53,041 nucleotides of DNA from an uncultured Acetatifactor sp. (GCA_934402375.1 CAKRUB010000020.1:1-53041), one strand, 5' to 3'; shown: positions 34,132 through 43,323, counted from the first letter of the stretch. Notes: generated from the letters alone by a model not told the origin. A program made the numbers and translations.

Positions 34132-37100
34132 ATGAGTAAGCCCTTTTTTGAGGTATTTCCCACATTAAAAATTGAATCTCCGCTGCATGACAGACTGGAA
34201 CAGGCAGTGATTGACAGGGTTTCGACCTCAAAGCGTAAGGAGGTGCTGCGCATCTATCTGTTCAGCACAAGACTCATCTTAAAGACGGATATTCGTAAGA
34301 CGGAGGAAGAGATCAAGAAGCAGCTTTTCCCGGGAGCAATGCTTTCGGTCATCATTCAGGAGCGGTTTGAACTCTCCTCCCAGTACACGCCGGAAAATCT
34401 GATGAAGGAATACAGGGACAGTATTCTTGAGGAATTACGGGAGTACAGCCATATTGAGTACACGGCATTCCGGACGGCGGAGATTGCGTATTCCGGCACG
34501 GAGAAGATGACCCTGACGCTGGAGGACACGGTGCTTAACCGCAGCAAGGAGGCGGAGCTGGTGCGTATCCTTGAGAAAATTTTTATAGAGCGCTGCGGAC
34601 TGCGCTGTAATATCGGGATTGCATACAGAGAGGCCGTGACAGGGAAGTTTGCTGAGGATGACGCGCTGAAGCTGCAGATGAAGGTCGATGAGATTGCGAA
34701 GCGGATCAGCCATGCAAAGAGCGAGCAGAGGGCGGCACAGGAGAATGCCGGACATGCGGAGGGCTCTCAGGCAAAGCCTGCTCCGACGGACACTGTCGGA
34801 CGCCAGAACAAGGGCGGTACGACATCTGCGGGTGGAAAGCAGTTCGGCGGCAAGAGCTTCGGCGGTGAATTCCGCAAGAGCAGGAGTGAGTTCCGCAGGG
34901 GCGGAGATTATACGAAGACTCTGAAGCAGTCCGAAAATCCCGATGTGATATACGGAAGGGACTTTGAGGATGAGGAAATCCTTCACATTGAGGACATTAT
35001 CGGTGAGATGGGAGAGGTCATTATCCGCGGAAAGGTTTTGAAGGCGGACAGCCGCGACATCAAGAATGAAAAGTCGATCATCATGTTCGATGTCACGGAT
35101 TTCACGGATACCATCGGGGTAAAGCTGTTTACAAAGACGGAATTCAAGGATGAACTGTTAAAGGGAGTGAAGCCCGGCAGCTTTGTCAAGATCAAGGGCG
35201 TTGTCAATCTGGATAAGTTCGACCATGAGCTGACGATCGGTACAATCGCGGGAATCAAGAAGATCTCCGATTTCACGACGACAAGAATGGATACGGCGCC
35301 GCATAAACGTGTGGAGCTTCATTGTCATACGAAGATGAGCGATATGGACGGTGTGTCCGAGGCGAAGGACATTGTAAAGCGCGCTTACAAATGGGGGCAC
35401 AGGGCGATTGCCATCACAGACCACGGCGTTGTCCAGAGCTTTACCGATGCGAACCATGTCTGGGATGATCTCTGGAAGGAGGAGAAGGGAAAGCGCGCGG
35501 AGGCGGGCGATCCAAACCCGGACAAGCAGGATTTCTTTAAGATATTGTACGGTGTCGAGGCTTATCTGGTGGATGATCTGAAGGAGATTGTCACCGGCGA
35601 CAGAGGACAGACGCTAGAGGATGATTTTGTTGTCTTTGATATTGAGACGACGGGCTTCTCACCGGTGAATAACCGCATTATCGAGATTGGTGCGGTGAAG
35701 GTCTGCGGCGGTGAGGTCGTGGACAGATTTTCTACCTTTGTCAATCCGCAGGTGCCGATTCCGTTTGAGATAGAGAAGCTGACGAGCATTCGGGACGACA
35801 TGGTGATGGATGCGCCGCTGATCGAGGAGGTTCTGCCGAGATTTCTCGAGTTCTGCCGGGATTGTGTCCTCGTTGCGCATAACGCAAACTTTGATATGAG
35901 CTTTATCATCGAAAATTCCAGAAGGCAGGGTCTGTCGACGGATTATACCTTTGTGGACACCGTGGGCATTGCGAGGGTGCTGCTGCCGAACCAGTCAAAG
36001 CATACGCTGGATGCGGTAGCGAAGAGCCTGAATATTTCGCTGGAGAACCATCACCGGGCGGTCGATGACGCGGAGTGTACAGCATGGATCTTCGTCAAGT
36101 TTATTAAGATGCTTGCGGAGCAGGAGATTGTCACGCTCAGTCAGGTGAATGCGATGGGTGCGGCGAGTGTGGATTTGGTCAGAAAGCTGCCGTCCTACCA
36201 CGCGATCATTCTCGCAAAGAACGATCTCGGGAGAATTAACCTGTACCGGCTTGTCTCGCAGTCCCACCTGACCTATTTTAACCGTCATCCGAGGATACCG
36301 AAGAGCCTTGTGATGAAGTACCGGGAAGGCCTGATCCTCGGCAGCGCCTGTGAGGCGGGAGAGCTTTACCGTGCTCTTCTGGACGGACAGAGCGATATGC
36401 AGATCGCCAGACTGGTAAATTTCTACGATTACCTTGAGATACAGCCCTGCGGGAATAATAAATTCATGATTGCCTCGGAGAAGGTTCGGACGATCAACTC
36501 CATCGAAGACATTCAGGAGGTCAACCGACGGATTGTCAAGCTTGGCGAGCAGTTTCACAAGCCAGTCGTGGCAACCTGTGACGTTCATTTCCTCGACCCT
36601 GAGGACGAAATCTACAGGCGCATCATCATGGCTGGAAAGGGCTTTGACGACGCTGACGATCAGGCGCCGCTGTTCCTGCATACAACGGAGGAAATGCTGG
36701 AGGAATTCTCTTATCTCGGCAGCGACAAGGCGTATGAGATCGTGGTGAAGAATACGAATATGATCGCGGATATGTGTGAGACGATCGCTCCCGTGCGACC
36801 AGATAAATGTCCGCCCGTCATTCCCGACAGTGATAAGACGCTGACAAAGATCTGCTATGACAGGGCGCATGAGCTCTATGGACCGGAGCTGCCGAAGATC
36901 GTTGAAGAGCGGCTGCAAAGGGAATTAAACTCCATTATCAAGAACGGCTTCGCCGTAATGTATATCATTGCGCAGAAGCTGGTGTGGAAGTCTGTGGAGG
37001 ACGGCTACCTTGTCGGCTCGCGTGGCTCCGTCGGAAGTTCCTTTGTGGCGACCATGTCAGGAATCACGGAGATCAACCCCTTAAGCCCGCACTATTATTG

Positions 37101-38757
37101 CAGCAAATGCCACTACTCCGACTTTGACAGCGATGAGGTAAAGGCATATGCCGGAACTGCCGGAATCGACATGCCGGACAAGGTCTGTCCGGTCTGCGGC
37201 GAGCCGCTGCACAAGGAGGGCTTTGACATCCCGTTTGAGACCTTCCTTGGATTCAAGGGAGACAAGGAGCCGGATATTGACCTGAATTTCTCCGGCGAAT
37301 ACCAGTCGAAGGCACACAAGTACACGGAGGTTATCTTCGGTGCCGGACAGACCTTCCGCGCGGGCACAATCGCAACGCTTGCGGATAAGACGGCGTTCGG
37401 CTATGTCAAGAATTATTATGAAGAGAGGGGAAAGCATAAGCGTAACAGTGAGATTGACCGTATCGTTATGGGTTGTGTCGGCGTGCGCCGCAGTACCGGT
37501 CAGCACCCGGGAGGCATCGTCGTTCTGCCGCTGGGGCAGGACATCAACTCCTTCACCCCCGTACAGCATCCGGCGAACGATATGACGACGGACACCATAA
37601 CGACGCACTTTGACTACCACTCGATCGACCACAACCTTCTGAAGCTGGACATTCTCGGACACGATGATCCGACGATGATCCGTATGCTGCAGGATCTGAC
37701 GGGGCGTGATCCGCTGACGATTCCGCTGGACGGCAGGGATGTCATGAGCCTGTTCCAGAATACCGATGCGCTCGGCATAACGCCGGAGCAGATCGGCGGG
37801 ACGAAGCTGGGCTGTCTCGGTATCCCCGAGTTTGGCACGGATTTCGCTATGAACATGGTTATCGAGGCGCAGCCGCAGACGTTTTCTGACCTTGTCAGAA
37901 TCTCCGGACTGTCTCACGGAACCAACGTGTGGGTGGGCAATGCGCAGGATCTGATCCGGGAGGGGATCGCTACGATTTCCACCTGTGTATGTACCCGAGA
38001 CGATATTATGACCTATCTGATCAATAAGGGCGTGGAACCGGAAAAGTCCTTTAAGATCATGGAGGCTGTGCGTAAGGGAACAGTTGCAAAGAAGAAGATT
38101 GATCCGAAGCTGTGGGAGGCATGGAAGGAGGATATGCTCGCGCATAATGTGCCGCAGTGGTATCTGGAATCCTGTCAGAAGATCGAGTACATGTTCCCGA
38201 AGGCGCATGCCGCCGCCTATGTCATGATGGCATGGCGTATCGCGTACTGTAAGATTCATTACCCGTTGGCATATTACGGTGCGTTCTTCAGCATCCGCGC
38301 CAAAGCTTTTTCCTATGAGCAGATGTGTCAGGGACAGGCGCACATGGAGGCGATTATGAAGGAGTACAGACGCAGGATGGATGCTGTCTCCAACAAGGAG
38401 CCGGGGGCGCAGCCGCTTTCCAACAAGGAGGAGCTTGCCTACGGCGATATGCGTGTGGTTCAGGAGATGTATGCGAGAGGCTTCCAGTTTGAGCCGATAG
38501 ATATTTTCCGGGCAAAATCCAGATCGTTCCAGATCGTCGGAGATAAGCTGATGCCGTCTCTGAGCAGTATCGACGGCTTGGGCGAGAAAGCGGCGGACGC
38601 GATCGTGGAGGCGGCGAAGGATGGTCCGTTCCTGTCGAGGGACGACTTTAGGGAGCGCACAAAGGTGACAAAGACCATCGTGGATCTTATGGCAGAGCTG
38701 GGGCTGCTGGGAGATCTTCCTGAGTCGAATCAGCTGAGTCTGTTTGATTTTCAATAG
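34132..38757 (+). CDS. polC: DNA polymerase III PolC, replicative, Gram-positive type
   Basis: A 1541-residue polymerase. After an N-terminal domain and a Gly/Arg-rich linker (about 200-270), an OB-fold (about 285-380) and the PHP domain (HCHTKMSDMDG, near 390) follow. The inserted 3'-5' proofreading exonuclease (about 500-660) has FDIETTGFSP, HNANFDMSF and HHRAVDDA. The zinc motif is CSKC with CPVC near 990-1025. The polymerase palm has DIDLNFSGEYQ. The length is normal for the family at the larger end. It starts right after the ispG stop. Confidence 0.98.
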   Translation: MSKPFFEVFPTLKIESPLHDRLEQAVIDRVSTSKRKEVLRIYLFSTRLILKTDIRKTEEEIKKQLFPGAMLSVIIQERFELSSQYTPENLMKEYRDSILEELREYSHIEYTAFRTAEIAYSGTEKMTLTLEDTVLNRSKEAELVRILEKIFIERCGLRCNIGIAYREAVTGKFAEDDALKLQMKVDEIAKRISHAKSEQRAAQENAGHAEGSQAKPAPTDTVGRQNKGGTTSAGGKQFGGKSFGGEFRKSRSEFRRGGDYTKTLKQSENPDVIYGRDFEDEEILHIEDIIGEMGEVIIRGKVLKADSRDIKNEKSIIMFDVTDFTDTIGVKLFTKTEFKDELLKGVKPGSFVKIKGVVNLDKFDHELTIGTIAGIKKISDFTTTRMDTAPHKRVELHCHTKMSDMDGVSEAKDIVKRAYKWGHRAIAITDHGVVQSFTDANHVWDDLWKEEKGKRAEAGDPNPDKQDFFKILYGVEAYLVDDLKEIVTGDRGQTLEDDFVVFDIETTGFSPVNNRIIEIGAVKVCGGEVVDRFSTFVNPQVPIPFEIEKLTSIRDDMVMDAPLIEEVLPRFLEFCRDCVLVAHNANFDMSFIIENSRRQGLSTDYTFVDTVGIARVLLPNQSKHTLDAVAKSLNISLENHHRAVDDAECTAWIFVKFIKMLAEQEIVTLSQVNAMGAASVDLVRKLPSYHAIILAKNDLGRINLYRLVSQSHLTYFNRHPRIPKSLVMKYREGLILGSACEAGELYRALLDGQSDMQIARLVNFYDYLEIQPCGNNKFMIASEKVRTINSIEDIQEVNRRIVKLGEQFHKPVVATCDVHFLDPEDEIYRRIIMAGKGFDDADDQAPLFLHTTEEMLEEFSYLGSDKAYEIVVKNTNMIADMCETIAPVRPDKCPPVIPDSDKTLTKICYDRAHELYGPELPKIVEERLQRELNSIIKNGFAVMYIIAQKLVWKSVEDGYLVGSRGSVGSSFVATMSGITEINPLSPHYYCSKCHYSDFDSDEVKAYAGTAGIDMPDKVCPVCGEPLHKEGFDIPFETFLGFKGDKEPDIDLNFSGEYQSKAHKYTEVIFGAGQTFRAGTIATLADKTAFGYVKNYYEERGKHKRNSEIDRIVMGCVGVRRSTGQHPGGIVVLPLGQDINSFTPVQHPANDMTTDTITTHFDYHSIDHNLLKLDILGHDDPTMIRMLQDLTGRDPLTIPLDGRDVMSLFQNTDALGITPEQIGGTKLGCLGIPEFGTDFAMNMVIEAQPQTFSDLVRISGLSHGTNVWVGNAQDLIREGIATISTCVCTRDDIMTYLINKGVEPEKSFKIMEAVRKGTVAKKKIDPKLWEAWKEDMLAHNVPQWYLESCQKIEYMFPKAHAAAYVMMAWRIAYCKIHYPLAYYGAFFSIRAKAFSYEQMCQGQAHMEAIMKEYRRRMDAVSNKEPGAQPLSNKEELAYGDMRVVQEMYARGFQFEPIDIFRAKSRSFQIVGDKLMPSLSSIDGLGEKAADAIVEAAKDGPFLSRDDFRERTKVTKTIVDLMAELGLLGDLPESNQLSLFDFQ

Positions 38758-38762
38758 AATTT

Positions 38763-38817
38763 TAATATAAAGGTAGAGCAGAAAGAATTTTTTTCTTCCT
38801 GCTCTACCTTTATATTA
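38763..38817. terminator. 55-bp palindrome after polC
   Basis: A 19-bp perfect inverted repeat (38763-38781 and 38799-38817; it starts TAATATAAAGGTAGAGCAG) with an inner AAGAA/TTCTT stem around a T-rich loop. No U-tract follows, so it may act as a processing or 3'-end stabilising hairpin rather than as a classic terminator. Confidence 0.7.
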
Positions 38818-38889
38818 CCACAAAATCGCAAAAAAATCAAGTCTGGTACTGTTCCCACTCCGGCGATATAATCGGAAAACAGCGTACAG

Positions 38890-38977
38890 ATTGAAAAAAT
38901 TTTTCAATCACGAGATTTGTGTCTGCGCGCACTTGACACAAACTTGCCATGCGCAAAGGACGTGCGCAGAAATGGAG
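38890..38977 (+). repeat. three-copy hairpin element, copy C (upstream of DUF6323 gene)
   Basis: Copy C of the element described at 1926. It begins with the perfect palindrome TTGAAAAAATTTTTCAA (38891-38907), then the same core as copy A with two changes (ACTTGCCA for ACTCGCTA). It ends GTGCGCAGAAATGGAG, and that GGAG is the ribosome site for the gene at 38984. The frame of that gene stays open through the element. Confidence 0.8.
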
Positions 38978-38983
38978 ATGGAT

Positions 38984-39448
38984 ATGGAAGAAAAGGACTG
39001 GCTGCAGCTGATGTCTGAGGAAAACCAGATTCAGAAGGTTTTGCAGACGAATCAGTTCACGGAGGCATTCGGGCTTACCCTGTCGGAGGAGGATGCCCAG
39101 CTGCTGGTACAGGAGAGGGGAACCAATCTGAAGGAGCAGCAGAGAGTAGAGTTCGGGGAGGGAATCCTTGCAAAGCTGGCTGTCGGCTTTTGCGACTCGC
39201 CGAATATCTGGCAGGAGAATTATGTGGAGGTGCTGGAGAGACTGCAGGAGATTTTTTACCTGTATAAGAATGAATCCATGGACGAGCTGACGGACGATGA
39301 GCTGATTGCGTACATGCGGGAGAAATTTGATGGGGTATGCCATGGCGACCCGGATTATCTGGAGGACACGGTTCTGGAGGACTTTGCGAGAAATATCCGC
39401 GCCAGGACAAGGAAGTACATCGGAAGATACCGCAGGGAGGAAGAATGA
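38984..39448 (+). CDS. DUF6323 family protein
   Basis: A 154-residue soluble protein, mostly helical and acidic, with no signal peptide or membrane segment. I recognise it as DUF6323, found mainly in Lachnospiraceae next to a DUF6179 gene, with no known function. I start at the ATG at 38984 (MEEKDWLQLM) because GGAG in the repeat lies six bases upstream; ATGs at 38972 and 38978 overlap that site. The stop overlaps the start of the next gene (ATGATG), so the two are translationally coupled. Confidence 0.8.
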   Translation: MEEKDWLQLMSEENQIQKVLQTNQFTEAFGLTLSEEDAQLLVQERGTNLKEQQRVEFGEGILAKLAVGFCDSPNIWQENYVEVLERLQEIFYLYKNESMDELTDDELIAYMREKFDGVCHGDPDYLEDTVLEDFARNIRARTRKYIGRYRREEE

Positions 39449-40281
39449 TGCCGGATTATGAGATGGACGAACTGATGCCGGTGGTCGCGGAGCTGACGAG
39501 AAAATATACCTCAGGAGAGAGCTCTTCTGTGACCTATGAGACAGCGAGACACCTCATGGAGGCTGTCCTTTACTGTATCGGAGAACTGGAAGGCGGGACT
39601 TTGCCGATGGGCGGGGGAACATTGTCTGCCGGACAGGCATACCGGCTTGGCTGCGAGAAGGTGAGAGAAAAGGTCAAGGCAGCAGAGCAGGCATACAGAA
39701 AGCTGCTGGGTTATTTTTCTGCCTATGGAAATGAAAATTATTATGATACGGTGGTGAAGGGAATTGCAGGCTTTTTCACCCGTTATGATGCAAGATTTTC
39801 CCCGCAGGAGACAATTATTACAATGGACTATCCGGTGCTGATTTCACTGAATGGGAAAGCGGGTATTGATGCGGTGGCGGAATATATCAGATGTATTGCA
39901 CTGGAGCAGCGGTTTCTGGGAGCCTTTCAAGAGAACTTCGTGACAGACATTCTTACACGCTTTCATTCCGGCTACAGAAGGCAGTTTTTCAATCTCTGCC
40001 GTGTGGTATTCCGGCATGTCGTCGCAAGAACACTGATCACCGAAAGGCAGCGGCAGGGAGAGCAGGCAGGCGCAGAGGAAATTCTGGAAAGTGCGGCAGA
40101 CAGGCTTTCTGCACAGGAACTGACAGAACTGCTGGAGCGTGCTGCTGACGCGGTGCTTGAAAGAGGCTGGGAGATGCCGCAGGAGCTGGGAGACTATCTG
40201 AAGAGGGATATTCCTGATTTTGTGGCAGAGCTGAGACTGGCGGCGGAAAATCATTGTGTTCAGAAAATTGTTGTTGTGTGA
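39445..40281 (+). CDS. DUF6179 domain-containing protein
   Basis: A 278-residue soluble, helical protein. It begins MMPDYEMDELMPVVAELTRKYTSGESSSVTYETARHLMEAVLYCI, and the central part has AGFFTRYDARFSPQETIITMDYPVLI, matching DUF6179, a family that I know only by association with DUF6323. No catalytic motif can be seen. I start at 39445 where GGGAGG lies four bases upstream and the ATG overlaps the previous stop; the longer frame from 39337 is inside the upstream gene. Partner and role are unknown, but the conserved coupling suggests one complex. Confidence 0.8.
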   Translation: MMPDYEMDELMPVVAELTRKYTSGESSSVTYETARHLMEAVLYCIGELEGGTLPMGGGTLSAGQAYRLGCEKVREKVKAAEQAYRKLLGYFSAYGNENYYDTVVKGIAGFFTRYDARFSPQETIITMDYPVLISLNGKAGIDAVAEYIRCIALEQRFLGAFQENFVTDILTRFHSGYRRQFFNLCRVVFRHVVARTLITERQRQGEQAGAEEILESAADRLSAQELTELLERAADAVLERGWEMPQELGDYLKRDIPDFVAELRLAAENHCVQKIVVV

Positions 40282-40296
40282 GAGGGATTGTATTGG

Positions 40297-40329
40297 GAGA
40301 AGCGGAGACGGATTCCGTCAGCGCTTCTC
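40297..40329. terminator. hairpin between convergent genes
   Basis: GAGAAGCG (40297-40304) pairs with CGCTTCTC (40322-40329), and GACGG with CCGTC inside. There is no T-tract on either side, so it may work weakly in both directions. It overlaps the last codons of the ECF gene. Confidence 0.55.
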
Positions 40330-40869
40330 TCCGTAACGGACAGGAATTAAATGTGCCCTCTGTAAAGCCAGATAGAGAATCGGCACCAGGATCAGATGTA
40401 AAAGGATGCCCGGCAGACTGGAGACAAAATAAGCAGTCGCCCACATTTTCAGGGTGTAAGCGCCAGACGAGAAGAACAGCGCCTTAGCGACTCCTCCGAT
40501 GATGCGTCCGGCAAGCATCGCACCGACCAGACTGATGTAAAGATCGGGAAGTGTCTTCCCGGTTTTTACCAGACGGAGCAGCAGACCGGAAACAATGCCG
40601 TACACGGACAATTCGATCAGCATTCCGTACAGAACCGGTCCCGCAGGGGGCATTCCGCTGATCATGCAGGATAAAACGGGACCGATCAGCCCGCATGCGA
40701 AGCCATACTGCCAGCTGCAGACCAGTCCGCACAGCAGAACGGGGATGTGCATCGGTGAGAGCATTACGCCGCTGTTCGGGATGGCGTGAACCGCGATGGG
40801 AAGTACAACGCAGAGCGCCATGCAGACGGCGCAGGTGACTATTTTTTTAGCAGGTGACATTTTTTCCAT
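40318..40869 (-). CDS. ECF transporter S component
   Basis: A 183-residue membrane protein with about six helices and no ATPase. The sequence PNSGVMLSPMHIPVLLCGLVCSWQYGFACGLIGPVLSCM is typical of substrate-capture S components of energy-coupling-factor vitamin transporters. The substrate cannot be read from the sequence. No A, A' or T components are near, so it would use a shared ECF module. AAAGGAAG lies nine bases before the ATG. A structured leader (40930-41069) sits 61 bases upstream on the same strand. Confidence 0.88.
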   Translation of the reverse strand: MEKMSPAKKIVTCAVCMALCVVLPIAVHAIPNSGVMLSPMHIPVLLCGLVCSWQYGFACGLIGPVLSCMISGMPPAGPVLYGMLIELSVYGIVSGLLLRLVKTGKTLPDLYISLVGAMLAGRIIGGVAKALFFSSGAYTLKMWATAYFVSSLPGILLHLILVPILYLALQRAHLIPVRYGEKR

Positions 40870-40929
40870 AGTGGTATCTTCCTTTCAGTATCGTTTAAGT
40901 TTATTGGGCGTTTGGTTTTCGCAAGTAAC

Positions 40930-41069
40930 GTTGCGCAAAATGCACAGACCACCGCAGGCACGCTTTCGCTTTGCTTCGCACGCAGCGGCACATAAGTCTC
41001 CCTAGTACGGAGACTAAGTGCCGGCGGCTCCAGAGTGCGCTGCTTGTGGTCAGGTGCATCTTGCACAAC
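40930..41069 (-). promoter_or_regulatory. 140-nt structured leader of the ECF gene (candidate riboswitch or dispersed element)
   Basis: The gap 40870-41308 holds no gene. On the minus strand GTTGTGCAAGATGCAC and GACCAC at one end pair with GTGGTC and GTGCATTTTGCGCAAC at the other, giving about 22 pairs. Two of these are G-U in the minus-strand RNA but A-C in the plus-strand RNA. Inside are GGCAC/GTGCC with GTCTCC/GGAGAC, and a second arm rich in GCG. It is not a known riboswitch that I recognise. A separate repeat, CACTATTCA and TGAATAGTG (41122-41174), lies to the right. Confidence 0.6.
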
Positions 41070-41219
41070 TGTTATCCGAAATGTGCGAGGTTTGCAAATA
41101 CCTTTCCTTCAAATTTACCGCCACTATTCAGAACCCCATTCGCAAAAAGCAAGTTTATATTACTTTGAATAGTGTAACAAAAGAAGTTCAAATGTCAAGA
41201 GCATATCTGCATCAGATAC

Positions 41220-41249
41220 TTGAATAATTACGGGGAAACATGTTATGAT
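41220..41249 (+). promoter_or_regulatory. promoter of the uridine-kinase-like gene
   Basis: TTGAAT (41220-41225), 18 bp, TATGAT (41244-41249). Its start point, near 41256, rules out the ATG at 41252 as the translation start. Confidence 0.6.
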
Positions 41250-41308
41250 CGATGGGAGTCTTGAGAAATATAAGAAACGCAAATGATAGGAATTGTGTAA
41301 GAAGAGGC

Positions 41309-41893
41309 ATGAGGAATCCGGTACAGATACAGAACATCATAACAGAAATAGCGGGACGGCTGAATTTAAAAGAGAGCGGAGTGAAGGTTATAGCGATTGA
41401 CGGACGCTGTGCCTCCGGCAAAACGACGCTGGCAAAGGAACTGGCGGAGAGTCTCGGGGCGGGAGTCATCCATATGGATGATTTTTTCCTTCCCGGAGAG
41501 CTGAGAACGGAGGAGCGTCTGCGTGAGCCGGGAGGAAATGTTCATTATGAACGTTTTGCGGAGGAGGTGCTTGACGCCCTTCGCAGTGAGGCTTCGTTTT
41601 CCTATGGGCGATTTGACTGTCAACGCAGGAAGGTCATGGAGAGTGTGATCGTTCCCGCGGGCAGGCTGCGCATTGTCGAGGGAGCCTACAGCTGTCATCC
41701 GTTTTTTGGAAATTATATGGATCTGAGGATATTCCGGGATGTTTCCCCGGAGGTACAGTGCGAGCGAATCCGCGTCCGAAACGGGGAACAGGCGCTGAAG
41801 AATTTCCGGGAGAGGTGGATTCCCATGGAGGAGGCCTATTTCAGGGCGTATGGAATCATGGAACAGGCGGACATAATAATCGAAAAGGAATGA
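41309..41893 (+). CDS. uridine kinase-like P-loop NTPase
   Basis: A 194-residue nucleotide kinase-like protein. Walker A is in IDGRCASGKTTLAKEL, and the acidic motif and base-binding loop are in HMDDFFLPGELR. It resembles the uridine kinase family but is short and lacks clear substrate specificity residues, so the phosphate acceptor is uncertain. I start at the ATG at 41309 (MRNPVQIQNI) because a promoter places transcription start near 41256; the frame is open to 41252. Only GAGG with poor spacing is seen upstream. The next gene starts eight bases later. Confidence 0.8.
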   Translation: MRNPVQIQNIITEIAGRLNLKESGVKVIAIDGRCASGKTTLAKELAESLGAGVIHMDDFFLPGELRTEERLREPGGNVHYERFAEEVLDALRSEASFSYGRFDCQRRKVMESVIVPAGRLRIVEGAYSCHPFFGNYMDLRIFRDVSPEVQCERIRVRNGEQALKNFRERWIPMEEAYFRAYGIMEQADIIIEKE

Positions 41894-41900
41894 GGGAACA

Positions 41901-42398
41901 ATGCTGCAATGTTTTTATCCCGATCATGAGATCGACAGTGCATATGCGATAGATTACGAGGATTTATACCGGAAGGGATATCGGGGAATCATCTACGATA
42001 TTGACAATACGCTTGTGCCGCACGGCGCGCCTGCGGACGAGAGAGCGATCGCCCTGTTCCAGAGACTGCGCAAAATCGGATACCGGACGATACTGCTGTC
42101 CAACAACAAGGAGCCGCGGGTTAAGAGCTTTTGCGAACAGGTTGGCTCCATGTATATCTTCAAGGCAGGGAAGCCTAAGACCGCAGGCTACCGAAACGCG
42201 ATGGAGCGGATGGGAACCACTGCGGAGAACACGCTGTTTGTCGGCGATCAGCTTTTCACCGATGTATGGGGAGCAAAAAAGGCGGGGATTGTCACTTACC
42301 TTGTAAAGCCGATTCACCCGAAGGAGGAGATACAGATCGTGTTGAAGCGCAGACTGGAGTGGATCGTTCTGTTCTTTTACCATAGACAAAAGCATTGA
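41901..42398 (+). CDS. YqeG-family HAD IIIA-type phosphatase
   Basis: A 165-residue HAD phosphatase. The nucleophile motif is YDIDNTLV, the motif II serine is in LLSNNKE, and the acidic motif is in FVGDQLFTDVWGAKKAG. Members of this family are close to phosphatidylglycerophosphate phosphatases, and in Bacillus yqeG precedes yqeH and aroE. Here it also precedes aroE, though without yqeH. GAGGGAACA precedes the ATG. Confidence 0.92.
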   Translation: MLQCFYPDHEIDSAYAIDYEDLYRKGYRGIIYDIDNTLVPHGAPADERAIALFQRLRKIGYRTILLSNNKEPRVKSFCEQVGSMYIFKAGKPKTAGYRNAMERMGTTAENTLFVGDQLFTDVWGAKKAGIVTYLVKPIHPKEEIQIVLKRRLEWIVLFFYHRQKH

Positions 42399-42418
42399 GC
42401 GGAAAGGAAGGTCACTGT

Positions 42419-43288
42419 ATGAAGATTGACGGATATACCCGTACCTGCGGACTGATCGGAAATCCGGTGGAGCATACCATGTCTCCGGCAATCCATAACA
42501 CGATTGCGGAGGAGACGGGACAAAATCTGGTCTATGTGCCGTTTCATGTGCCGGAGGGTAAGGTGCGTGAGGCGGTCGAGGGAGCTTACGCGCTGAACCT
42601 TCTGGGCTGCAATGTGACGGTTCCTTATAAGAGCGCTGTCATCCCATGGCTGAAGGAGCTGGATCCGTTGGCAGAGCGGATAGGGGCTGTGAATACGCTG
42701 GTGCGCACGCAGAATGGCTTCAAGGGCTATAATACGGACATGCCGGGGCTTTACCGGGCGCTTGCCTCCGACGGCATCGCGCTTCGCGGAGAACATGTCA
42801 TCATTCTCGGAGCGGGAGGCGTGGCGAGAGCGGTGGCAGTCATGCTTGCCGACGAGGCGGAGGAGATATTGATCCTGAACCGGACGGTGGAGAAGGCACA
42901 GGCGATTGCCGATGAAGTAAACGGCTATACCGGCAGGAAGACGGTAAGGGCACTGCCGCTCGACGGCTACAGACAGTTGCCAGAGGAGCAACGCTATCTT
43001 GCCATTCAGGCAACCAATGTTGGTATGTTCCCGAAGACAGGGGAAGCGCTTATCGAGGATGGCGGTTTCTATGAGCGCATCCATACGGGGTATGATCTGA
43101 TCTTTAATCCGGTAGACACAAGGTTCATGCAGCTGACACGGGAGGCGGGGGGACAGGCCTGCAACGGTCTGAAAATGCTTTTGTATCAGGGAATCATTGC
43201 GTATGAGCTCTGGACGGGGACAGAAATTACACAAGAATTGGTAGAGAAGGCTTACGAGGCGATGAAGCTTGCCATGGGCATAAAGTAA
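42419..43288 (+). CDS. aroE: shikimate dehydrogenase
   Basis: A 289-residue NADPH enzyme of chorismate synthesis. The substrate-binding motifs are GNPVEHTMSPAIHN and NVTVPYK, and the Rossmann loop is ILGAGGVARAVAVML. The end has NGLKMLLYQGIIAYELWTG. The start at 42419 has GGAAGG eight bases upstream; the frame is open to 42395. It is followed by the aroK-aroQ gene, so three chorismate pathway steps are together. Confidence 0.95.
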   Translation: MKIDGYTRTCGLIGNPVEHTMSPAIHNTIAEETGQNLVYVPFHVPEGKVREAVEGAYALNLLGCNVTVPYKSAVIPWLKELDPLAERIGAVNTLVRTQNGFKGYNTDMPGLYRALASDGIALRGEHVIILGAGGVARAVAVMLADEAEEILILNRTVEKAQAIADEVNGYTGRKTVRALPLDGYRQLPEEQRYLAIQATNVGMFPKTGEALIEDGGFYERIHTGYDLIFNPVDTRFMQLTREAGGQACNGLKMLLYQGIIAYELWTGTEITQELVEKAYEAMKLAMGIK

Positions 43289-43323
43289 CGTGGGTGCGGA
43301 ATGGCGGACAGATAGGAGCAGGG

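Noticed and set aside
37081..38754. A 557-codon open frame on the minus strand opposite polC
   Set aside because: It is the antisense shadow of polC: its residues are rich in R, L, H and it has no ribosome site or family signal. polC fills the other strand with complete domain order.
1926..38977. The three hairpin repeats as a CRISPR array or IS ends
   Set aside because: The copies are 15-22 kb apart, each before a gene, with no spacers and no transposase between them.
40797..41227. Short frames of 65-75 codons across the ECF leader on both strands
   Set aside because: They overlap the structured element, differ between frames and lack ribosome sites.
41252..41893. ATG at 41252 as start of the uridine-kinase-like gene
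   Set aside because: The promoter at 41220-41249 would start transcription at about 41256, after this ATG.
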